A stretch of 64,000 nucleotides of DNA from Macquaria australasica. Taxonomy: Eukaryota > Chordata > Actinopteri > Centrarchiformes > Percichthyidae. Made by a program: the position numbers and the translations under genes. Below, piece after piece: positions 45,441 to 58,935 of this stretch. The notes under the pieces were generated by a model. The model was not told the DNA's origin and searched no databases. It saw only the letters and a list, made by a program, of their open reading frames with translations. Location: positions 2,401,001 to 2,465,000 of the forward strand of contig SEMN01000018.1 of NCBI GenBank assembly GCA_005408345.1, in the 5' to 3' direction. Position 1 is the stretch's first letter, and the number at the start of each line of letters is the position of its first letter.

Positions 45441-48279
45441 AACATTCACTGTTACAACTTTGAGGTGATAATATGTCAAATGTTTTTTTTTTAGTGTAAT
45501 ACCACAAACGAAAAGGCCTGCATTCAAATTTTACTAATGTAAAAGTAGTATTCTTGGCAAATTTGTACATCAAAAGTAAAAATACTTATTATGCAGATAT
45601 ATGCACTTTGCAGCACAGACAGCTGCTATATCAATACTACAGTATAGGTCATTAGCATAATTGCAAAAATATTACACACAGAGAGAGAGAGCAGAAGAAG
45701 TAATACCAATTTTTCCACCCCTCATTACCATCAATAGACCAGAATGCAACACAGCTAATATATCCAATATGGTGCATCCCAATGTTCAGACTGCTGGCAA
45801 TCCATTTTCTCTGCAATCACTTTAAATTGTCATTTGCTGCTTCGTGTAAGGTTTCATATAAGATTTATTTATGCATCACTGATTGGCAATTTCTTTGTGT
45901 CGGTTCTGTTTTGTTTGTGTGCTTGTTTAGAATGTGCCATTTGTCACATATGCCAGTGCAAGTATGCCAGCTTCTTTCCATTGTAGTTTTTATTATTTAA
46001 GCCCATGAGGTTTTCTTACACCATGTGCATTTCATACATGTTTTTCTAATTGTATATATTTGCAGAAATAAGGAATCCGAATCACAATGACATAATTTTA
46101 AAGTGGAAATACAACATCACCTCTTATAAAGGACACATCGGCTTGAACATGGTTTCTTGTGAGCTACTTTTCATCACTTCTTTTGCTGAATGCAGTGTGT
46201 ATTTCTCAATGACAAAATACATAAAGGCAGTGAAAACATATTGGAAGGTCAAAAAATGACTGTCTATTCCTGCCAAAGTGTCCTTGTAGAAAGCGTGTCT
46301 ACCTAACATCTTTATGCTCCTGGGGAACACTCCTGTCAGTTTTTACACTCTTTACACTTCACCGACATGCAGCACACTGTAGATGAATTCTGAAAACCAC
46401 CGAGCGAATAAGGTGATTGCAGTGCTTGCAAAAAAATTAACCATCTGCTGTTGAAACCGTGCCAGATAAGACAGAGCGCACACAGACACGCACGCACATT
46501 CTTCCTTGGTTGTAATCCTGTGTCTACAGTGAAGTCCTAGTGAGGGCTTGGAGGTGTGCTAACAGACCTGCTGCTTGGATCTACACTGTATTATCCTTGA
46601 TGAGGATGCAGCAGTGTGTAGAAATGAGGGGCTTCTGCTGTGGAGGTTATACACTACATTAGCATCTGCTGGGCCATACGATAGGAGATAAATCTGCAAC
46701 AGGCGTGATGCATCTTCATTAAAGTCACCACTTACTACCTCTCACCTAAACTGCCAAACCGTCTCTGTAGCCAGATGCTGCGTTCAAGCTTTGTTTTTTT
46801 GTGTTTTTAGGAAAAAGAAGGGGTCTGACATGGACAAGCGAGAGAGGCTCCATTTGGGAGAGTGTTTCGTGCCACTGCCAGGTAAATTTAGACATCAATC
46901 TTGGTTAAGCAATTACATGCTAAGATGGTAATTTACACAGAGCTTAATGGCAGCAGTGAACAACTTGAGAATAGGCTCACTCTCCTGCAGCTGTGACGCA
47001 TTAGTAACCAGTTTGGACAATTCTTCCTCAATATTACTCTGTCAAACTAAATTAGTATACTGTGGCCGAAAAAGTAATCTCTCTTTGGGTGGAAGATAGT
47101 TCTTGGACTGAACGAAATTGGACTTTTCTGACAACAGTTCTTAAATAAAGGTTATCCATTACAGAAACTGAACAAGGTCTGACAACTTTCAAGGGCTTGA
47201 GATTTTGATGCTAGGTCCCAAGAGCTTGGGTGTCATCAGTTAGCCAACATACATGTTCTTCTGGTTTTATTGTGGTAGTTAATGATGATTATTGTTTTGT
47301 ATTTTTTGTAGTATTCCTTGTTGTGATGCGACAACAACAAAATTTAGATCCAGGACTTGAAGGGCTTGAAGTCATATTGTTGCTGCTGATAGAATATTTC
47401 TTGGGATAATGCAATTTTTTTCTGAAAGAATGCAAAAGTAGTCATTTTTTCTTATCCCAAATGTGAGTGAGGACACTGTGCTGATTCTTTAAGTGACAAG
47501 GTAAAACAAGGGTCAAGTTTCAAGGACCTTTGAATCAAGGCTTCACTTTTTCTTTACATTTTTTATGGAAATACAACCTGTGCCCTTTCAACGACCTGAC
47601 AATCTCTGTAACCATCCAGCCTCCTATTCACCGACCTGCTGGCTATGTCAGTTTGAGGATTTTTTGGGGGGAACAAGAGTATGTGTGTGAGGATACAACA
47701 TATCTGATGAAAAGAGAGCCTCACAGACTCCATTAGACACATTAAAGAAGCTGGGATCACCTGGTGAGGCTGGTAGGGGGTAGGCCTGATCAAGGAATAT
47801 CCCCGTTGTCAGATGATTTTCTTCATAGGGACCTATCTTTCTGAAGAACACCCCGGTCTCCCTCTGATCACTCTGCATCTTGCAATTGACATTTCGTCTA
47901 TGCGTTGGAATGATTAATGCACCTTGGCATTCATTTCATGCAAGCAGGGAAGGTCACTGGTATTTGGACTCAAAGATTAGCTCTAACCTTAGCAAAACAT
48001 AAAGGGGGTGACATTCGCAGAACAAGACAGCCATAGATCCTGGACTCCAAACCTGTGTTTATGTGTTCACCTGAGGAGTTCAAAACCAGATGACTTTAAA
48101 GACTAAAAATGTACATGATTAGAATAAATTCTTATACTTAGCTCCTTATTTCTGTAAATAGTTCTGTCTGTTCAGCTATGATGGCAATTGATGCTCATGC
48201 TAACAACGCAGTTCTTGTAAGATGTATTTCAAATAGCTTTGCTGCTGCAGGAAATGTGATACATTGCACCAGTTACTTT

Positions 48280-48680
48280 TTAAAGCTGCACTAATCAATA
48301 TATTTATATGAACAATGGGTAAAATGTGTAACGTGAAAGAGGTTGCTTGTAGTAACATGTCTCTCAGGTCATTGTTCTGGTTATTCAGCCCGTGACCTTA
48401 CCAGATCTTTGTGGTTCAGTTTCACTGCTTTCATCAACTCTGTTTCCTGTCCGCAGAATGCAGCTGTTTGACAATAAAGCTCAGACAAACCCACTGTACG
48501 CTGCCTGCCCAGATGTTAGCAACCAGCTGATGAACATAGTGGAGCATGTGGCAGCTAAAGAGCCAGATATTTTGGAGTTGGTGGAGACCAAAACAGAGCT
48601 AAAAGGAGAGTAAATATTGAACATGCATTTGTCAGGTCTCCAGAAATGTGGCAGTTTTGTTAATATGTTATCCAAAATGA
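48280..48680 (+). repeat. dispersed repeat family A
   Basis: Full-length companion of the copy at 44990-45440. The 73-codon open frame inside it (48392-48613) is part of the repeat, not a gene. Confidence 0.75.
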
Positions 48681-48888
48681 CTGTATCAAGTCTTAATGTG
48701 TGTGAGTAAACTTTACTTTTCAGAACCTTATTTAACTTAAAGGGCCAATTCACCCAAAGTCATAAAACAAAAACATTTCTCATTTACACCTAACAGCAAT
48801 TGGGGACCACATAATTTTATTTGCTTGAAAGCAGTTCAAATGAAAACTGCTGACCAGAAAACTGCTGACCAAACCAAAACAATAAGAA

Positions 48889-48905
48889 TATATATATATA
48901 TATAT
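48889..48905. repeat. (TA)n microsatellite
   Basis: Eight TA units. Confidence 0.85.
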
Positions 48906-51069
48906 GAAAAATTTAAGTAAACACTGGAGTTAAAAATAAACCCCAACACAAATCTTACTAGAATCTAGCTGAATATGTATTACTTTTAAGCCAATTTTAT
49001 TAATAATAAAACACAACTAATAGTATCAGGATGGATAGACCTTTCTTAAGGCAGATATTTTGACTTATTATTAATGTTATTAGTCACCCCTGTGTTTAAT
49101 AACATCCAATTAAGGTGTACCATATCTATGGCCCTGACTTAATTGCATGGCTTACTGAGACACAACAAGAATGCTGCCATTGTTAATGTAAATAGTTACA
49201 TCTGTGCTTTTCCTGCTAGAAGGTCTGTTCCTCGCCACTTGCCTGAGAAGGAAAATGTGTAAACATGTGGACAGACCAGAAACCAGCCTATAAGAACAGT
49301 GATGTTAGTTAGGTGCTAGGTGTGTAGGTGTTAGGTGTTATTTTTCAGCTTCTTTTCCTCCTGGTGTGGAAAGGCTCTTGAACTGTAATCGTCTCCTCAT
49401 ATCTCAGCAGCGAGGGATAGGTGAGTGTCACGTCCATGTACTTCACATGCAGTTCAACATATCAGTAACGCGTGCAGGGAATGATTTCACCAATCGATAA
49501 TCTTTACCGCACACATTATGCCCCCAGTGTGAGATTGAGCTGATGTATGACCGACGCGAGCAAGGTCACACGCACCCTCAGAATTGCTCAAACACACTTC
49601 AAATCCATCAAATTATATTCGATAAAAGGCTTTGCAATTTAGCAGTATTCTCAAATGAGGATCTGAGACACGAAGAAAAAGGGCAAGTACAGTTCAAGTT
49701 CAAAGCCAAAGGCTCATCTTTCATCCCATGGCACCGAGGGACACGTTTGTACGCTGCTGTAACAATGATCTGTCAGTGGTAATGAGTGATGAGTGGTGAT
49801 TTATTTTTGCTGCAGTGCTGTGTTAAACAAATCACTTCATAATCCAGTCCTATAATATTCTCCATTATGACAAGGATACTTATATCAGTATTTATGAGTG
49901 GGAGAAACACACTCGTAACCAAATTACTATTTGGTCGCTGGAGGGTGGATGATTTCTAAAAATTTACAGAATAGTTTTTTAGAAAGAACATTTATTCTAA
50001 TTATATTAAATTATATTATATTATACATGTTTGGGACTCACTGTGGGTTTTTACTGAAGTTATTACCAAAGTGACGGTATTTCTCTAAAATATTGCAAAC
50101 CTAAGATGTTAGATGTAGCGTTTTTAAATATGACTGACTATGAACATGCACCACGTCTTGACTGCAATTTGCCTTGGTGTTGTGGTGCAAAAAGGTCAAA
50201 ATAAACAAAGGAAGAAAAAAAGAAAACACACTGATTTAGAGATTTGCAAAAATGTGCGTTAATGTAACGCTTCAAATCTTTATTCTGTATTAAAAGGGTG
50301 CCAGACAAAAGTGCTGCAGCTGGACAACGAGGTGCATCTAGAAAGAATGGATTGTCCAGTTTTTGGGTTTGCCCACTTTAAAGGATAATGCCCATGAAAT
50401 TGTGTGTTTTATAGAGAAACCTGCTCCTCCCTCCTCCCAAAATGTGACAACCTACGTAGGATTCACAAGTGTCATTACCCATTCCTGGCCTCACATGACT
50501 ATATGCAATGCATTTTGAGGTACTGAAGACAGCACAACAAACATCAGCTGTGGCCTACCCAAATAACTCTGTACTTAACTACATCTGGGCCCTCTGAAAT
50601 GGGAAAGCTTTGTTGATCTGTAATGATGTAGTCTGTCTTGAATTGGGGACTTTGAAGGAGGCAGCCACTGAAATGGAACACAGCTATATCAGATCACAGC
50701 TGCCCTTGAAAGACGTCTGTCCTGCACCACCGCAGTCTGACTGTTTTATAATGGAGTCAACAGTGTTGAACTGTTTTGCCACAAATGTCCTCATAGTAGC
50801 TCATAACTTGACAGGAACATAACGGGACCTGATGGGTTTGATGATGGCCCAGGAGGTTAATAGACCAATTGCACGGCGCATTTGTGATAAATGTTACAGT
50901 AGCCTATAGTGTGAATACTGGTTTAGAAAATAAATGCATAGGTAAGAGTACTGTACAGGGACTGTTATAGTGGCAAAATACAGTATAAACTCTTATTAAC
51001 ATGATAAACATTTGTTTTGGTTGCAGATACTACTGTGAATTTGAGTTTAGGATTATATGCAAGGCTGGG

Positions 51070-51390
51070 ATGTCATGATCCACTAAGGACTCTGTTGGAC
51101 TCTGTGTGTTTTTAGGCTTGTTTCCTGTTTTATTTTGAAGTTCCCAGGTCTTGTCTCTTGTGTGTAATTTACTTCCTGTCCTTGTGTCTCATTCCCCACA
51201 CCTGTGTCTAGTTACTCACCTGTTTGTTTCCTTCGTCTTGTTCCTGGTGTCTGTGTCCTATTGTTTCTGTTCCACGGATCTGCATGTAAGCGTTTTGTTC
51301 TTTAATAAAACCTCATTCATCTGCACCAGTCTGCCTTTCCCGTCTGCGTTTGGGTCCTCTCCCTCATGCCTAGATGGCAACCACTGACAT
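51070..51390 (+). mobile_element. non-autonomous element, copy 2 of 2
   Basis: Starts gatgtcatgatccactaagg and ends 'tgcgtttgggtcctctccctcatgcctagatggcaaccactgaca'. It is collinear with 42660-43075 but lacks about 100 bases of its centre. It carries a 'tttaataaaacctc' stretch. Confidence 0.6.
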
Positions 51391-54300
51391 GGGATATGTA
51401 GGCCTGTGTGCTGGATTGGGGCTAGCGATTACAACTTTTTACTGTGGCCTCTAAACAGTGTTTTGTATATTTAGACTTTGTAGAAGTTAAGAATATTGCT
51501 AGTAGACAGGAAGTAAACTAGCAGAGTGTACACATGTAAATGTTTTCTGTCATTGTGCACTCAGTGTTAAGTAGAAGTTTATAGCTGAAGTGTAAGTTGA
51601 GGTCATTACAGCCTAGTTTACAGTCAAGAGCGATAGCAGAGCTCATGAGTTAGCAGATGATGATGATATGAACAAAGATTTGAACGGTGTTGCCCTCTAA
51701 TTAAATGTGTTGCACTAGTCTGGACTCAGTGTTTCATTGCGAGCCTGTAACATATCACTACTAAATGGTAAAAAACAGAATGTACAAAAACATCAAATGT
51801 GCTTCACTGTTTTCTGCAGAGGCTGGCAGTTTTTTTTTTTTTTTGTGCTTTCTGTTTAGGGATGCAAAAAACCCCCCAAAACATTAATTAAAATAAGTCT
51901 GCTTTGGGAAAATTGTTTGTTCCTGATTTATGAATGATGCCTAACAAATAAGTTTTATACAGTAACTTCTGTTGGTATGAGCATATCAAAACAAATGTAT
52001 TCAGAAAAATAAATGAGTAACTAGAAATTAACAAACATCTGTCAAATTGTTTTGAGGGTTTTTTTTTGTTTTTTTTGGCTACAACACATCCATTTGTTTG
52101 TGTTGGAAGCTGTGAAACAATATTTGCAGAAGCCCCAAAAAGAACTGGTGACAGGCTAGAGGGACAGTTTTGCTGTGGGAGTGGTCATAGCCAAACTGAC
52201 CAGTCGCTGACATTTATAGCAGATGCAGGCGGCTTCATACTCCCCACTCCATGCAACATGGGGCACAGTGACATCTCTATCTTGGACCACAATCATTTCC
52301 ACCACAGCTACATGCATGTTATTGTGAAGTTAGTGATTAGGGGGTTAGTAAAATAAAAAAAATTAAATTTCAAGAAGCTTTTCTTTTCTTTAAATTCAGC
52401 TATCCAGCTAATGCATGTATGTGCGCAGGAGAGAGGGAGACAGAATGGAGGAATGAACAGTGAAAACTGAATCTGTTCATCTGTATCATGTTTTCATTTA
52501 AAGCAAATGCTATACAAGAAAGCAGACAATAAAAATGTTCCATCTGCATAATTATGAGGATAGCTCTGTAAAGGTCAACAAGACTTTATTCAAACAGCCA
52601 ACAAGACATAACACAGAATCTGCATTTATTAGACAGACACCAGTTAGGTTATCAACAGTAAATTTATACAATCTGAGATTTCATAATAATAAACAGAAGT
52701 GACCTTACAGCAGCTCCCATGGCAAACTGAGCTTAATACATTTCAGATAAAGTTGCAAGTGTAGTTGGTAACTCAGAACATTAAAATGCAGAAGATGCAC
52801 CACAGCAATCTCTTTGAATAGCGTTTCCATCAAGAAAAGCACAACTCAAGTGGCAATCATAATTTTTTTTTTTCTTTGTCAACATGTTTTGTGAAAAGCA
52901 GGGCACTGCAGCAGTATTGTGATACCAATTTTTTTTACACTGGGTTCATTGATTGAATCTAAACCAGAATTTAATCTGTCCACATAACTCAACCATTCTG
53001 CTTTTCACACTTATTGTTGTTCCCTGGATGTATTGAGAACATAATAAGCTCTAAAGGCTTAGTTTAATTTTTGTTGGACCTAATGGCTCAAGTTGTGATA
53101 ATACAATTTCGCTCCTGTTCATGATGCTCAAAATAATGTATTGTTTCACAACTGGTTGTTTTGTAATGATTTGTGTGTGTGAGGAAAAAGACTTTTGGGG
53201 CCAGTGGGTGTCACATGACCTTCAATTCAAATTATGGCCACTAAGCCAAAATTACTTCACAGCCCAGCACTGTTACTGGAGGCTCGGTTCCAATTCACGG
53301 CCTACTTTTGCCTTGGAGCCATTACTTACTGGCTCTTTTGGTCAACTAAATGTTAAACAAATGATAAAACAAATTAGATTTTGCAGCCTGTACCACTTGC
53401 AAAGATGTAAAAAACAAGCACCCTTCATCCATTATCCTTCAAGTTAAGACTGAATGCCACCTCATACACAAGTAAGGTGTTTTATTTCCTCCATTTAAGG
53501 GCACCTTGTACAGGTGGACTTGGTTTGCACCCAGGTTTGTAAAAAGCATTAATATTACCATATATTTCTGACTGAAGCACTCCCAGATTTGCACTAAACC
53601 GCCGGTGTGAAAGCGCCTTAAATGAAGTTCAGGTATCCTGTCCGCTATTTGTGTCTAATATGGGACAACACATAGGACTCAAGGGGATGACAAAAAGCAA
53701 AAATATCCAAAAGTAGACACAGATGTGAAACAACTGAGAGTACTTCTTGAGTAGGTATAAGCAGATATATCAGCGCATCATCTTCCCCACAGATGAAATC
53801 ATTTATCCCATTATCTTCATGCACCCAACCAAATGCTCTCCCTCGCTTACACTCTTCCGCAACAGAGGGGAAAAAGGAATCAGATGTGGAGGAATATTGT
53901 CCTCATTAACCTTCCATCAAACCTCCACTGGAAAGACAGACTGCTAGTCAGACTGGCTAAATTAAACGTGTTCGCTTGGACTGAAGGAGTCTCCGCTGAG
54001 TGACTTTGTTTTTCCCCCCTTTGTTTTCAAGTTGGAGGCAATCTAGGCTCGGTTGATATAACTTCAAGAGTGCAACCATTCACAATCATTTTTATAAAGC
54101 GTTACGATACTCAAAAGGCATGCAGAAAGGTTTAAGGCTTTGCAAATCATTTAATTGCAAAGAAAGTACTCAAGCTTCCTCCTGTCCTCTTTGTCATCAT
54201 GTCTAATATTTTTGGATCTTACTAAAAAGAAACGTATCTCACAACATCTCTAATGTGAGTGTTTGCTTGTTTCTGTAACTTTCTGCACATTAAAAGCACA

Positions 54301-56779
54301 GTAAAGATGATTCCAGCGTCAGTGTGAATTCCTTTCACCTCGCTGCTATTGTTGGCCTGTCATTGCCAACCAGACAGACATGACCCGTCAAACCAGAGTT
54401 CTGGATAGCAGAGCATGGAAAACATCTCCCACCACAGTACTTTTACTTGTTCAGCACACTCCATATATATAATATGATCATTTAAAAGGTGGATATAATA
54501 ACAATGTTAATTTTAAAGGTGAGTATGATAACAATATGTTGATAAAATATTACAGACCCAAGCTATAAATCAGAAAATTGAAACATAGCAGCATATAATC
54601 TTTTTTAGTGTCCTCAGCTGAACAGGATACAATCTCGTCCTTTTCTTGCCTCTGCCTTTTTGCGCTTTTAATAAACAGCACGACACTTAAACTCCAGTCG
54701 GGCCTTTTCCCCTTATCTTGACTTCCATACTGTCCTCGCTCAAGAAGTCCAGGGTTTACAACTTCATAAAGCCAGAAGACCTTATAAAGATAACTACCCG
54801 TGCAAATATTAGTTTTTTTTAGACCCCACTTGTCTCATAGCCACAGGGCATTAACTGATATCACACACTGGCAGTAATACCTTGCATTTAAAGGCATGAC
54901 ACTTGCGTGCATGTGCTTCTAATCTGATACAGATTGTGCTCATGCATGCAAGTTGTGTGTGAAATGTAGACATCTTCAAGGCATGTATGGTGATGAATGT
55001 GTCAGTTTTGGTAATTTTCACATGCAGATATCCACACACGGGGATGTGCTCCTGCATGGAAGCACTCTGAAGCTAAATATGCCTGAGGACAAGACAGGGA
55101 CAGAATGAAGGACTGCCATATGTGTGGAAATGCTGCAACTGATCATTTCTATCATATCATCCTCTGGACGAAGGTCTGCAAATGTGTGACATGCCTCTGC
55201 TTCAGTGGATATGCGCCAGTCCTGGCTGAACGAATGATGAAATGAAGCCAGATGGGAAAAGAACAAAACAGCTTCCTGAGGAAAAAAAAAGAAAAGGAGT
55301 AGGAGAAAAAAAAACCCCCAGAAAAAATACTATGAATGTCAGGCAAAGTCACAGGAGAGTGCACCATTTCATACAATAGCGATCTCAATCCCACACAGAA
55401 CAAAGAGCAGAGAGAAGAGAAAAGTTACACTCCAATGGCCATGAAACTATTGATTTCATAGAGAGTCTGCTGGAAAAGCAAGCACAACTTATCTGGCTCT
55501 TGACAAGTCTGGGGCTTGATCATTGTTTTCGGGGCTCTGGCTGAATTCATCCTGTTGTCTTCATATTCGTGTGACAGTTTTCGCACCAGCTTGCAAGAAA
55601 TATCTCCACACCATGCTCAGCAGTTTCTTGTACATTAAGATAGCAAAGCTGCAAAACTTTGTTTTCTTGTTTGTTTTCCATATTCAACTAAATCCCTCTG
55701 TGTGTTACAGTACTGTTGAGTGTGATCAATGACATCAGCCATCAGGCGTCACTTCAGCCTTGTATGTGCCGTGATTGATATGTAGATGGACCAGCGAGCT
55801 CTGTGTGACATAATTTCTGTCTCATCAGATTGTGATTGATGAAGCCAGTTGACCAAGGTCAGGATCATGATATTTGACCTCCACTGTGAATGTGCCAGAG
55901 AGAGAGGGATTAATGCACCTTAATAAACCGGTCACTGCCACGCTGTTATGGTGTCTGACATACAGTTTCATAAACGACAAGAGGTTAACCCCACTGTTCA
56001 TCAAACTGTAGGGTTAGTTGAGCAGAGCATGCTAAAAAACTCTTGCCTGACAGAACTGCATGAACATACAAGGACATGTTCATTCTAAATCATTCCTTCC
56101 AGTCATTCATAAGCCATAAAAATACACCACCGATCCCCATGTGATTCACACTGTCACCAGTGTCTCCTTAGAATGGAGACTATTGCCCTTTTTCAGCAGA
56201 GTGTGACACACAGCACAGCTCTACAAACTCAGAAATCAGGGAGGGATACACAAAGGTCACCAGCTGACAGGACTAAGACATATTGTGCCCTGAGGAGATC
56301 CTCTGAGGAGTGAGCAACTTACTGATTTCACCCTCCCCGGTTTGCACATTCGGGAAAATCGCCATTAGTATTCAAGGACAACAGTCATCCTTCAAAAGTC
56401 ATTTGAATAGGGCAAGATTTCTTTGGCTTTCCGGCTTCATTAATGAAAATTGCTGCAGGCAAAAGCATATTATGAGTTTATTGCTATGTGGCAATAGAGT
56501 GCAGACTGTTGGACATTGTTGTTGGTGCATCGATTGTGCTACAGGACATTCAGAAAAATCAATATGTGTGTGTGGAAAAGGATCAGTCACCTTTTTCAAG
56601 CAAATGCCTTGATTTACAATGAATGGCAACAAGGAAAGCTTCCTTCAGTGGTGAAAGAAATATTCACATATTTTACTTAAGGTGAAGTAGCTCTGCCACA
56701 ATATAACAAAGAAGAAATAAACTGAACATTTTACTTTGAACTTTCGTCAATGTTTTATATCAACAAGGGATTAAATTAA

Positions 56780-56910
56780 ATGTGAAAAGGGTTGCACTTC
56801 GAGACGAATCCAGAGAGAGTTATGACCCAACTCTCAAGAATACCTCAAATAGTTTTAAACCTCTTTTAGGTCATTGTCTTGGTTTTATGGCTCACATATT
56901 TTCTTTTAAG
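56780..56910 (+). repeat. partial copy of dispersed repeat family A
   Basis: 'gtgaaaagggttgcacttcgagacg ... gttttaaacctcttttaggtcattgtcttggttttatggc' follows the same order as 45053-45170. Confidence 0.55.
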
Positions 56911-58228
56911 GTTTGGTTTGGTTTTACCACAAAAACAAACAAAATGTATATAGATGGATATATGGATGGATGGTGTGAAAGTAAACTTTGTTGTGAGCTC
57001 ATAACTTATCATTTATTCACATGTGAATCATCTATTCATAATCATTTGTTTGTATTCTTATTAATATTTAGTAATTATGATTGTGTATTTACTTTAATTA
57101 GTTAATAGTCCCAGTTCTATTCATGTCTTCAGGTTTTGTGTGTTAAGCAACGTGACTCAACGTGAGGTCAAAAGGTCAGCTCTATGGTACAGAGATGTTT
57201 TATGCTTTCCAGATGTGCATTAAGGGTCTTAGTATGTTTTTGAAAGTTCCTATAGGTTTAAACCTATCGAGCCATGTAACACTGACCACTGGAAAAGAGT
57301 TTTTGTCTCTAGAATACTATAAAGCTGTATTCTTGTATCTTCTCTTTGAGATAGAGAGAGATGGCTGATGACTTCTGTTGTCTATCTCCTATTGTACAAT
57401 ATATTTTTGTCAACGATCTGTTAGTGTTTCTTGTGTTTTGTTCAACTTAAGAGCATAGGCAGTTTTTCCACGACGATGGATGGATGGATGTAAACAAATA
57501 CATTATAGAATACATAGTGTGTTATTGTAATTAGCGAATTACCCCTTTGTTGCACCCTTTGTTGACCAACAGGACTTTTTTTCCTAAGAGTATTTGCAGT
57601 GCTGTTGCAACGTCATGATACTTTGCTTCCCACAGAACTGTCACAAGATTTTCCTTGTCAGATAAACTGTAAACATTGGTAATTGTCGCTTTTCTTTTGA
57701 GGGCAGTCTTGAGACGTATAAAGTAACATAAAACTGAAACTCAAGTAAAGTACAAGTACCTTTATAATATTTAGTTTCCTCCACTGCATTCCTCGTTAAA
57801 GCATTTATTCTTATTCAATCACTGCAAGGTTTGTTGCTTAACTCATTCAGCTGTGAACGGTTTTATAATGCGGGGGTGGAACCAGTGATCTCTACCGCAA
57901 CAATAGTCAAACTTAAGCTTTCAAAACTCCCATTATGTCCAAATGATTAATAAGAAAGTGAGATAGAAACAGATAGAAACACATGCTTCAGTGCTCATAG
58001 ATACATACTCAAAGGGATTCACATACATTCCCACACACTGTAATAATTCAGTGATTCATGAGCCCAGATGTTAGCTGACTGCCAAGAAAAGAGAGGTGTG
58101 TTCACACAGAGCTGAGTTTTATCAGCTCCCCTCTTGCCTCCCCTCAGCCCCTGTGTGGATGCTGTGTGTCAGAAAGCCTGAGGGGGGAGCAAATGAGATG
58201 AGACTCAGACACTGCTGACTCCATGTGC

Positions 58229-58252
58229 GGGGGGTGGGGTGGGGTGGGGAGG
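58229..58252 (+). other. potential G-quadruplex
   Basis: Four runs of four or more G separated by single T on the plus strand (gggggg-t-gggg-t-gggg-t-gggg). It opens a purine-rich stretch of about 150 bases. Confidence 0.7.
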
Positions 58253-58729
58253 TGGATGGTGGATGGTGAGAGAAAAAACGAGAGTTAACTGAGAGTGAGG
58301 ACAGGAGGAGAGAGCGAGGAGGGAAGGGGAGATGGAGAAAGAGAGAAGTGCAGCAGGATGAGGTGAAAGAAGACAGGGCGAGAAGGGGCGTTCACTGACA
58401 GATTGTTGCTAACAGAGATTGCAATGCATGCACTACCCTGCACCAAACATGACATTTAGAGTTTTAAATGATGAGCAGCGGCGTGCTCAGCCTCGCAGCT
58501 TTTACAAAATTCCATGTTTGTGGAAGTTCGGCTTCAGTGCTGTGTATTTTCTGCCTGTGGAAAGTAGAAGAAGATCCTCGTAGCTCAATAAAGACCTGGA
58601 TTAATCAGTGGTGGAAGGGGTATTTGGATCACACACAGCAGTTACAGAACAAAATGATCAATCATTTGTTTTATGTGTGTCCACCTGGCCAATATTCACT
58701 CTTTTAGCTCTGATATTGGTCTCTAAAGG

Positions 58730-58935
58730 CCAGTTCAGACCAAAGATTCGTGACGAGACGAAACCGTTTTAGAACGTCACAGGGAAAAGTTGCAGCGGTG
58801 TGAACTGGCCCGTCTCAGCTCGACTCAAGTCGGCTGATGGCGTCGCCTGCGACTCAACTTGTCAAATCGCCAGCGGCTGGTTTTAGAAATCAGCCAATCA
58901 GCTTGTAGCGAAGTCAGCCGGTCATCTCGACCCGC
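58730..58935. repeat. probable dispersed repeat, locally CpG-rich
   Basis: 'cagttcagaccaaagattcgtgacgagacga ... gttgcagcggtgtgaact' resembles a repeat I have seen widely in fish. The composition jumps from the AT-rich surroundings to GC- and CpG-rich. No second copy in this window. Confidence 0.5.

Larger units (their letters stand above)
40661..52000. other. gene-poor interval
   Basis: No exon supported with confidence. Contains an AC tract (41083-41127), family A copies (44990-45440, 48280-48680), a family B copy (42385-42640), a duplicated element (42660-43075 and 51070-51390) and a TA tract (48889-48905). Blocks 43920-44420, 46640-46990 and 49390-49800 look unique. A weak exon-like segment at 46811-46881 is listed under findings. 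Confidence 0.45.

Noticed and set aside
48392..48613. 73-codon plus-strand frame that looks protein-like
   Set aside because: It lies inside a dispersed repeat with copies at 44990-45440 and elsewhere, and shows no known domain.
53121..53447. 108-codon plus-strand frame
   Set aside because: The sequence reads like a degraded repeat, with no domain and no splice structure.
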